Assembly (NCBI RefSeq): GCF_017464355.1
Contig: NZ_JAFUAG010000028.1
Span: 1-35,499, forward strand
From: Ruminococcus sp.
GTDB lineage: Bacteria > Bacillota > Clostridia > Oscillospirales > Ruminococcaceae
Length of the DNA: 35,499 nucleotides
Direction: 5' to 3'
The translations under genes and the position numbers were made by a program. This document shows, in pieces, positions 30,731 to 35,499 of this stretch. Within the stretch, counting starts at the first letter, position 1. Each line of letters opens with the position of its first letter. The notes beneath the pieces were generated by a model, which was given only the letters and a program-made list of their open reading frames with translations, had not been told where the DNA came from and did not search any database.

Positions 30731-31249
30731 TTATGCCTTTTTCAGATGTTCCCGTATAAGCTCCAGCGTTCTGTACTCCCGCTGGTTCCAGGCCAGTTCG
30801 CCCTCTGTGTTCAGGACTTTCCTGTTGGCCGCCAGGGCTTCCTCCAGGGTATGGGGAGAAAAGCGCATACCGTAACGCTTCTCGTTCTGCGAGAATTCCG
30901 TTTCGCCCCGTTCATCTGTGACCTCACAGAAATACAGCCTGTTGAACTGGTGCCAGATCATATCCTCGTCTGCCCTCACCGACCTGCGCTTTTCCTCGAT
31001 ATACCCGAAGGGTCTGATACTTTCGGGCAGCACGGTGCAGCCTGTTTCCTCACGGACTTCCCGTATCAGCGTGGCGATATCGTCCTCGCCCTCCTCCTGT
31101 CCGCCCCCCGGCAGCTTGAGCGCCCCGAACTTGTCCTCGACGAACAAAAGCTTCCCCTGTGAAAAAATTATCCCCCGCACAGCAGTGCGCCTTATCTCGG
31201 GCAGGGTATCATCGTAGTTCTTTGCGTCCATTAGCAGTAATCTTTCCAT
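30731..31249 (-). CDS. NUDIX hydrolase
   Basis: 172 aa from ATG 31249 (MERLLLMDAKNYDDTLPEI), preceded by GAGAGGTGG. The Nudix box is complete: GGGQEEGEDDIATLIREVREETG region at about residues 49-71, fitting Gx5Ex7REUxEExGU. KLPGGGQEEGE and FGYIEEKRR flank it. It would hydrolyse a nucleoside diphosphate linked to another moiety with a divalent metal. The exact substrate is not predictable. The 17 codons of open frame before the ATG run beyond the SD and are rejected. Monocistronic. Confidence 0.9.
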   Translation of the reverse strand: MERLLLMDAKNYDDTLPEIRRTAVRGIIFSQGKLLFVEDKFGALKLPGGGQEEGEDDIATLIREVREETGCTVLPESIRPFGYIEEKRRSVRADEDMIWHQFNRLYFCEVTDERGETEFSQNEKRYGMRFSPHTLEEALAANRKVLNTEGELAWNQREYRTLELIREHLKKA

Positions 31250-31679
31250 GGTATCCACCTCTCGCTTCTGAAATTTTGTACCTTCAGCATACATCATCAC
31301 GGGGGATATTTCTTGATGTTTTGAGCAAAAATATCTTCCGCTGAAAAAATTTTATAAGATATTGCCGTCAGTGCTTTTGTAAACTCCTGCATATACTTCC
31401 CCCGGCGGTGAGTCATGGGATAATGGTAAAGCCCCATTTTGTTGCGGCTTATGGTTTCTGAATTCAATGTTGTTAAGATCGGAGATTCAGGCGAAGTATG
31501 CTCACTATCCTGCGGTGGGGCAATATCATAGGTGACAAAGCTGCCCCTTAGCTTAAATTACAGAATGCAGCATCTGCTGACGTCACTCCCAAAACAGCCT
31601 GAATACGAAGAAATCTGCCGCTGCAGGAACGGCTGAAAAAAATTTAGCGCCTTGTGTCACAAAATATTTCAAAAAACTA
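31250..31679. other. 430-bp region without a recognisable gene
   Basis: Low-complexity AT-rich start, then mixed composition. A 46-codon ORF on the minus strand (starting MGLYHYPMTHRRGKYM near 31437, ending at 31297) has no SD, and a short plus-strand ORF near 31500 likewise. I see no hairpin terminator or tRNA. It could be a decayed gene. Confidence 0.3.
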
Positions 31680-31708
31680 TTGACAAATGAGAAAAAATGT
31701 GCTAAAAT
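31680..31708 (+). promoter_or_regulatory. Promoter of the serine tRNA pair
   Basis: TTGACA (31680-31685), 17 bp, TAAAAT (31703-31708), 34 bp before the first tRNA. Confidence 0.75.
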
Positions 31709-31742
31709 AATTAAGTCGCTGAGAGAGTGACGCATACGATAG

Positions 31743-31828
31743 GGACAGGTGTCCGAGTGGTTTAAGGAGCCGGTCTTGAAAACCGGTGATACGGCAACGT
31801 ACCGTGGGTTCGAATCCCACCCTGTCCG
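31743..31828 (+). tRNA. tRNA-Ser (anticodon TGA)
   Basis: 86 nt. Acceptor GGACAGG/CCTGTCC with discriminator G, class II long variable arm, anticodon loop CTTGAAA, T-loop TTCGAATCC. CCA is not encoded. First gene of a two-tRNA transcript. Confidence 0.95.
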
Positions 31829-31878
31829 TTCTTTTCAAGGCAGTCATCTTACATGAGGACGATGCGCCGAATACTTTT

Positions 31879-31968
31879 GCGGATTTACCCAAGTGGTGAA
31901 GGGGCTCCCCTGCTAAGGGAGTAGGTCTCGAAAGGGGCGCGAGAGTTCAAATCTCTCAATCCGCGCCA
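31879..31968 (+). tRNA. tRNA-Ser (anticodon GCT)
   Basis: 90 nt including the encoded CCA (31966-31968). Acceptor GCGGATT/AATCCGC, anticodon loop CTGCTAA, long variable arm, T-loop TTCAAATCT. Its 3' end adjoins a phage-like region, the usual position for integration. Confidence 0.94.
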
Positions 31969-31978
31969 AGTCCAAAAG

Positions 31979-32016
31979 CACGATATAACGTAAAAATGCG
32001 TTATATCGTGTTTTTT
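31979..32016 (+). terminator. Terminator of the tRNA-Ser pair
   Basis: Perfect 12-bp stem CACGATATAACG/CGTTATATCGTG, 8-nt loop, six T. Confidence 0.88.
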
Positions 32017-32076
32017 CGTTGTTTGGCATATTCACATAATGTGCATAGCTTGCACACTTAGTGTGTATTTTTCACA

Positions 32077-32106
32077 AAAACTGGACACGAAAACTGGACA
32101 CGAAAA
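32077..32106. repeat. Tandem 13-bp repeat (2.3 copies) next to the tRNA
   Basis: AAAACTGGACACG twice without a mismatch (32077-32089, 32090-32102), then AAAA. Position between tRNA and the first accessory gene fits integrase arm-type sites at an attachment junction (inference). Confidence 0.55.
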
Positions 32107-32134
32107 GAGCCGCCGGGTATTACCTCAGCGGCTC
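32103..32134 (-). terminator. Terminator of the small-gene cassette
   Basis: GAGCCGC/GCGGCTC stem (7 bp, 14-nt loop), followed by TTTT on the minus strand. It lies 25 bp after the last stop (32160). Confidence 0.65.
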
Positions 32135-32159
32135 TCTTGTATGTGTGTAGCCTATCTGT

Positions 32160-32360
32160 TTACTTATACTGCTCAATAGCTCTCGCCGCATCGTCAAGCG
32201 TCTTGTACTTCTCTATGCTTACCGCCGTATGTACTTCAACGCCCTCTGGGGTTTCTGCTATCCATGCAATAGGCTCTGTGCTATCCCACCTATAAGCCTC
32301 CCATGTAAAGCCCTTGTCCTCCGACTCCACGAACATTACGCCGCCGATCATTATTGCCAT
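32160..32360 (-). CDS. Small hypothetical protein, 66 aa (cassette gene 5)
   Basis: Begins MAIMIGGVMFVESEDKGFTW and has a small mixed alpha/beta look. GGGAGG lies 9 nt and GAGG 3 nt before the ATG. It starts 4 bp after the stop of the preceding cassette gene, so translation is coupled. No family recognised. Probably an accessory gene of a phage or other integrated element. Confidence 0.6.
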   Translation of the reverse strand: MAIMIGGVMFVESEDKGFTWEAYRWDSTEPIAWIAETPEGVEVHTAVSIEKYKTLDDAARAIEQYK

Positions 32361-32364
32361 AACC

Positions 32365-32559
32365 TCACGCCTCCCTTGTTTCTTTCACAAAAGCCTCTGC
32401 GTCCTCATAGGTAACAAACCAATCTGTGTAAATATCGCGCCTGCTTGTGCTTGTGCAATGATCCTCCGGCTTGATAGCCGCCTCGATCTCGCTTGTAATA
32501 GCTGCTGTCATGCGCCCGTCATCGTAAACCGTTGATGTTACGCAATAGTAAGTTTTCAT
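32365..32559 (-). CDS. Small hypothetical protein, 64 aa (cassette gene 4)
   Basis: ATG 32559 (MKTYYCVTSTVYDDGRM) is preceded by GGAGGTG. Its SD overlaps the stop codon of the previous gene. The C-terminal half (TDWFVTYEDAEAFVKETREA) resembles the last strand and helix of short phage accessory proteins, but no domain is recognised. Upstream in-frame codons from 32589 are not supported by an SD. Confidence 0.6.
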   Translation of the reverse strand: MKTYYCVTSTVYDDGRMTAAITSEIEAAIKPEDHCTSTSRRDIYTDWFVTYEDAEAFVKETREA

Positions 32560-32563
32560 GGCT

Positions 32564-32773
32564 TTACACCTCCACTCTTTCCCCGTCAACTATGACTGCA
32601 ATAGGCTTATTACCCTCTCTGATTTTTTTTACCTCGATACCCGCCGCTACGAGCACACTTGCCATAGCCGCATACTTTGCGCTTGAGCCTGCCATGCTGC
32701 CCTTGCACTTTCTCAGCTCCATAGCCAACATTCTGGCGGCTGCCTGTGCGCTTTCTCTTGTCAGTACGTTCAT
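32564..32773 (-). CDS. Small hypothetical protein, 69 aa (cassette gene 3)
   Basis: ATG 32773 (MNVLTRESAQAAARMLAM), SD AGGAGGTG. Ala-rich N-terminal helices followed by IAVIVDGERVEV at the end. No family recognised; the ending hints at a small strand-forming tail. Confidence 0.58.
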   Translation of the reverse strand: MNVLTRESAQAAARMLAMELRKCKGSMAGSSAKYAAMASVLVAAGIEVKKIREGNKPIAVIVDGERVEV

Positions 32774-32789
32774 AATGTACACCTCCTTT

Positions 32790-33227
32790 TCAATACACGT
32801 TACCGTTGTCTCTTATGTGTAAAAAGCCCAATACGGATAACTCTGCTGATTCCTTAAAACCGTAAAATCCTGTCTTGCCGTCATATACGGCACTTTCGAC
32901 TGTATATCGTGTATAACCGGAGCGCTTACGTTCTACAAAAATATAGCATCGCTCACCCTTTTTAGGCTCTGTATCATCTGTGAATGGCCCATGCCATTTA
33001 TCCAATGATTCTGTTATAGGCTCATAAGCCTCTGCAACTCTGCCGCTGTTTTTGGAGAAATGTCTTACAGGATATGCTTTCATAACTACGTTTTTACCCT
33101 CTTTATCGCAATCGTAGTTTATATGACATACCTCATATTCGCCACCTATAAACCTACAAAGTAGTGCGGGGTAGACCACACTCAAATGAACGATTTCGTT
33201 AATTGTTAAACCTTTTGCTGATTTCAT
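32790..33227 (-). CDS. Hypothetical protein, 145 aa (cassette gene 2)
   Basis: SD GGAGGT, ATG 33227. Beta-rich with a central AEAYEPITESLDKWHGPFTD and a C-terminal GFKESAELSVLGFLHI. No signal peptide or membrane span. I recognise no family. Largest member of the cassette and 16 bp upstream of the next gene. Confidence 0.6.
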   Translation of the reverse strand: MKSAKGLTINEIVHLSVVYPALLCRFIGGEYEVCHINYDCDKEGKNVVMKAYPVRHFSKNSGRVAEAYEPITESLDKWHGPFTDDTEPKKGERCYIFVERKRSGYTRYTVESAVYDGKTGFYGFKESAELSVLGFLHIRDNGNVY

Positions 33228-33301
33228 AATTGTACCTCCGTATAATTTAACTTGCTTATAACTTGCCGGGGACCGTACCGCCCCGGCTCGGTATTGTTGC
33301 T

Positions 33302-33532
33302 TTATACTGACTCTGCTTTCCGTATTTCCTCAAGCGCCCATTCTTCGAGATCAAAACGAAAGTCCTGCTGCATTACATCAAAGAACTTTGCCGCCTGATA
33401 TGCGTATTCGTGTGCATCGTTCTCGTTCAGCCGATAGCTGCACCGCCTCTTATCCCTCTTTATCATGGTCCCTATCAGCTCCTTGCAAGCGGTAACATCT
33501 TCGGGCTTAACATAGGTGTAACTTCTTTTCAT
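33302..33532 (-). CDS. Small hypothetical protein, 76 aa (cassette gene 1)
   Basis: ATG 33532 (MKRSYTYVKPEDVTACKEL) has a perfect AAGGAGGT SD; the frame open from 33649 covers the promoter and is rejected. Charged, helical. First gene of the minus-strand cassette, about 50 bp downstream of the minus promoter at 33581-33609 and divergent from the XRE repressor, the place of a cro-like or early gene. No HTH is obvious, so a DNA-binding role is not claimed. Confidence 0.6.
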   Translation of the reverse strand: MKRSYTYVKPEDVTACKELIGTMIKRDKRRCSYRLNENDAHEYAYQAAKFFDVMQQDFRFDLEEWALEEIRKAESV

Positions 33533-33580
33533 AGTGCTTACCTCCTTGTTTTTTTTGTAAGTGTTCTCCTTACATTTACT

Positions 33581-33609
33581 ATTATACTCGATTTTATGAT
33601 TATAGTCAA
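33581..33609 (-). promoter_or_regulatory. Promoter of the small-gene cassette
   Basis: Minus strand TTGACT (33604-33609), 17 bp, TATAAT (33581-33586). Confidence 0.72.
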
Positions 33610-33638
33610 TATCTTGATTATACAAAATTTTGATTACA
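33598..33638. promoter_or_regulatory. Three GATTAYA repeats between divergent promoters
   Basis: GATTATA at 33598 and 33616, GATTACA at 33632, all in the same direction, spaced 18 and 16 bp. The first overlaps the cassette -35. Candidate repressor sites. Confidence 0.4.
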
Positions 33639-33658
33639 TTTTTGTGCAATATGTAGTC

Positions 33659-33687
33659 TTGAAAATGACTATATACTTTGTTATAAT
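33659..33687 (+). promoter_or_regulatory. Promoter of the XRE-type regulator
   Basis: TTGAAA (33659-33664), 17 bp, TATAAT (33682-33687), 20 bp before the ATG, so a very short leader. Confidence 0.7.
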
Positions 33688-33706
33688 TATTGTGGGAGGT
33701 GTTATC

Positions 33707-33919
33707 ATGCCATTAAAATATAAAACTAATATTTTAGAGCTTTTAAAGAAAAACGGCTATTCAACTTACAAACTTATCCAGAATAAATATTTTAGCGCGG
33801 GATCTGTCCAAAAACTACGAACGGGTGAGGTGCTGGGTGCTGACGGTATCGCTACACTATGCGAATTACTTCAATGTCAGCCGGGAGATATTCTGCGCTA
33901 TGAGCCGAAAAAAGAGTAA
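33707..33919 (+). CDS. XRE-family helix-turn-helix regulator (Cro/CI-like), 70 aa
   Basis: ATG 33707 follows GGGAGGTG. ILELLKKNGYSTYKLIQNKYFSAGSVQKLRTGEVLGADGIATLCELLQCQPGDIL has the five-helix Cro/CI pattern: helices 2-3 (TYKLIQN/SAGSVQKLR) and the classic ending LCELLxCxPGDIL. DNA-binding only, with no C-terminal cleavage or dimerisation domain. Divergent from the small-gene cassette, with promoters 50 bp apart, so it probably represses that cassette and perhaps itself, as lysogeny repressors do. Confidence 0.85.
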   Translation: MPLKYKTNILELLKKNGYSTYKLIQNKYFSAGSVQKLRTGEVLGADGIATLCELLQCQPGDILRYEPKKE

Positions 33920-33920
33920 T

Positions 33921-34154
33921 GTTACAGAATTTACAAAAAAGCCCTATAATATACCCTATATATGCGTATATGGGGTATATACACACGTTAATTATATTTT
34001 TAATCAATTATATAAAAAAGTGTAACATTGTAACATATAGTAGAAAAATACAGTAATTTCAATATTTTTTAGCGTTACAAAAATTGATACAAACTTGTTA
34101 CGTTGTTACGGCTTTTTGTTACACAAAATCAGCGTGTTACACCTTGTTTGTAAC
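33921..34154. repeat. Cluster of nine GTTAC/GTAAC motifs (iteron-like)
   Basis: GTTAC or its complement at 33921, 34022, 34030, 34074, 34097, 34105, 34118, 34136 and 34150, many as TGTTACA or TTGTTACG. No gene is seen in 33920-34158. Density is highest at 34074-34154. It could be a replication-protein binding array or regulatory site cluster of the phage element. Confidence 0.45.
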
Positions 34155-34158
34155 GCAA

Positions 34159-34196
34159 AAATCCCCTATGCAAAATTGAAATTGCAAAGGGGATTT
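34159..34196 (-). terminator. Terminator of the endolysin remnant
   Basis: AAATCCCC/GGGGATTT arms (8 bp) with an inner TGCAA/TTGCA pairing, then TTTTT on the minus strand, 38 bp after the endolysin stop. Confidence 0.7.
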
Positions 34197-34233
34197 AAAA
34201 ATTATGGCTCAAAATTTAAAATTAAATTGCAAC

Positions 34234-34770
34234 TTATTTCAATTTCTCACCGAGCATTTTAATAAAGTTCTCGCCTGCTATGCCGTTCTGCTTGTAACCC
34301 CACGCTTTCAGCAGCTCATTGACTGCTTTCTGTGTGCCGTCACCAAAACCGCCGTCATTGAGGAAAGATGCGGTTATCAGCTTTTTGCCCTTTGCGATAA
34401 GCAGGAGCTGTTTCAGCGCAAGCACACCATTAGACTTATCATTGTACTTAAAGCCGGAGCTGTCAAGGACCTTTTCAGGCGTTGTGGTAGGCTTTGTAAA
34501 GCCATTAAAGCCGCCGTTCTTGATTACCGATGCATAGTCGATATAGCTTGTATTGAGATCCACATCGCCGCTGATGCCGTTTACCCTGCCCTTAGAGCTG
34601 TACTGCCAAACGCCAAAGCTGCCGCTGTAATTGCACTTAGAGCCATATTCGGCCACCCAAAGCGCATAACGGTTAGCCACAGCAGGCGTTATGCAGGTCT
34701 GGAGCGGGCTGCGGCTGATGTAAAGCCCGGCAAAATATCCCGCCTTTTCGAGAATGTCACAAAACGCCTC
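34234..34770 (-). pseudogene. Phage endolysin: C-terminal part of a GH25 domain plus peptidoglycan-binding domain, 5' part lost
   Basis: In frame, 179 codons run from the junction (VEAFCDILEKAGYFAGLYIS...) through the end of a GH25 domain (RYALWVAEYGSKCNYSGSFGVWQYSSKG, VDLNTSYIDY) into a C-terminal domain LNDGGFGDGTQKAVNELLKAWGY that resembles a peptidoglycan_binding_1 repeat. The first two-thirds of GH25, with the catalytic Asp/Glu, is missing. No ATG, GTG or TTG exists upstream in this frame before a stop inside the neighbouring capsid gene; only GTG 34680 could start, giving 148 aa without active site. Transcribed leftwards with the capsid fragment. Therefore inactive, an internal-deletion product. 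Confidence 0.7.
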
Positions 34771-35329
34771 TACCGTAGTATTCGGTAGAGAGAACGAGAG
34801 CCATCATATCGCGGGGTACGCCGTCAACAAAATCATTCTTAGTGTTCTCGCACTCCTGAATGATTTTCTCAAGGATATCTGCGATATCGGTAACGCCGTA
34901 AACATTTACAGCGTTGGCATTGCTGTAGGCCTCAGCATAGAAAGCCCTGTCAAGAGCTGTTGCTACCGTCAGAACGTGATTGTTAGAGCGCCTGTTAAGA
35001 ACGTCATCGACTGTGTAAAGCCTTACGTCCTTAGCCTCAAGCTCCTCTACGATCTCCTTGTCCTGATTGATAGCAACGGTTACGGGCTTTGCTTTTACAG
35101 CTTCGCCCTTGCCTGCGGCTCTTGCCGTGCCGTAGTTCTGGGAGTTTGCGTTTACAAAGCGTCTGCACTCGATAGTGCCCGAAACGGGATCACCGCTGAG
35201 ATCCTGATTCTTGTGCTTGTAAGAAAGTGTAGCCTTCTGAATATTCTCGATTACCACACCACTAAGCTCTGCAAGGTAGTCCTTACCTGTGGTGTCAAGC
35301 AGAATATTCAACGATTCGATCTTTGCCAT
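34757..35329 (-). CDS. Phage major-capsid-like protein, C-terminally truncated
   Basis: 190 codons: MAKIESLNILLDTTGKDYL at the start, then LSGDPVSGTIECRRFVNA, KAKPVTVAINQDKEIVEEL, DVLNRRSNNHVLTVATALDRAFY and GVPRDMMALVLSTEYYG. The pattern fits phage coat proteins I associate with gut Firmicutes prophages, which would continue for about another 100 residues after EYYG. Here the frame ends four codons later (RGVL) inside the endolysin remnant. Identification as capsid is moderate. SD AAAGGAAT is 10 nt before ATG 35329. The lost part probably included all tail genes. Confidence 0.55.
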   Translation of the reverse strand: MAKIESLNILLDTTGKDYLAELSGVVIENIQKATLSYKHKNQDLSGDPVSGTIECRRFVNANSQNYGTARAAGKGEAVKAKPVTVAINQDKEIVEELEAKDVRLYTVDDVLNRRSNNHVLTVATALDRAFYAEAYSNANAVNVYGVTDIADILEKIIQECENTKNDFVDGVPRDMMALVLSTEYYGRGVL

Positions 35330-35499
35330 AAATACTCATTCCTTTCGGTAATTGATGTTATCCTTGATTTCATTCGCAATAAGAAACAATGTTAATATTG
35401 ATGAACAGGTTTTATATGACTATGACGATAGTTATCAAATTGGTCCACATACTGAATACTCCAAGTACCATTTGTATACATCAGAACAACGTCTTACAA
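35330..35499. other. Right-edge sequence, AT-rich, partly open on the plus strand
   Basis: In frame with 35364 the plus strand is open to the window edge; the stretch DYDDSYQIGPHTEYSKYHLY looks protein-like, but no ATG/SD precedes it and its direction is opposite to the capsid gene. No scaffolding protein gene, which normally precedes a capsid gene, is visible. It may be a second junction. Confidence 0.3.

Noticed and set aside
31677-31892. 71-aa ORF on the minus strand (TDRVGFEPTVRCRITGF...)
   Set aside because: It is the antisense of tRNA-Ser; this translated tRNA complement is a well-known false protein family.
33410-33706. N-terminal extension of the XRE regulator ORF
   Set aside because: It spans both divergent promoters; the ATG at 33707 has a perfect SD and gives a complete HTH domain.
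1-35499. CRISPR array, rRNA genes or insertion sequence
   Set aside because: No regularly spaced direct repeats, rRNA-like sequence, or transposase with terminal repeats was seen.

Overview
The window looks like chromosomal DNA of a cellulolytic Ruminococcus-type Clostridium (Oscillospiraceae). The main evidence is a secreted GH5 endoglucanase ending in a two-repeat type I dockerin (18316-20349, minus). Firmicute features support it: SD sites such as GGAGG, TTGACA/17 bp/TATAAT promoters, an ECF transporter, and DegV and AEC proteins. The species call is an inference. The central part (about 620-31970) reads as normal chromosome. Both ends are mobile or rearranged DNA.

Layout. 1-610 (plus) holds a partial ORF and two small unknown genes that run head-on into a truncated ECF ATPase gene. 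502-6402 (minus) is an S component - AraC regulator - two half-ABC transporters - ECF ATPase operon. It has a strong promoter and a metalloregulator-like operator, but the second ATPase half and the T component are missing. 6608-8749 (minus) is an autoregulated TetR - GT2 - TraX operon. 8942-11344 has a fumarate-reductase-like flavoprotein and a flavodoxin, the latter under a promoter with twin palindromic operators. 11581-17076 has a MutS-like ATPase and a 1206-residue hybrid kinase joining 7TM, HisKA/HATPase, two REC domains, HD-GYP and HPt. 17386-18247 has a structured leader or small RNA with a strong terminator, then a von Willebrand A protein. The GH5-dockerin enzyme follows, then an SPFH - ribbon-helix-helix - DUF4003 operon with a palindromic operator.

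23232-31249 carries DegV, an AEC transporter, an acidic membrane-anchored protein, a membrane-anchored GH25 lysozyme-like protein with its SD in a hairpin, RsmE, a candidate small RNA with its own terminator (27790-27941), an FkbM methyltransferase, a PH-domain protein, a lipoprotein and a NUDIX hydrolase. Two serine tRNAs (TGA, GCT) follow from one promoter.

Right of the tRNAs (about 32080-35499) the sequence becomes AT-richer and phage-like. There is a five-gene cassette of small unknown proteins, a divergent XRE-type repressor with paired promoters, a cluster of GTTAC repeats, an endolysin lacking its 5' half, and a capsid-like gene cut off and joined directly to that endolysin. No integrase is visible. 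This is best read as a deleted prophage next to a tRNA-Ser, although assembly or amplification chimerism at the two ends cannot be excluded from sequence alone.
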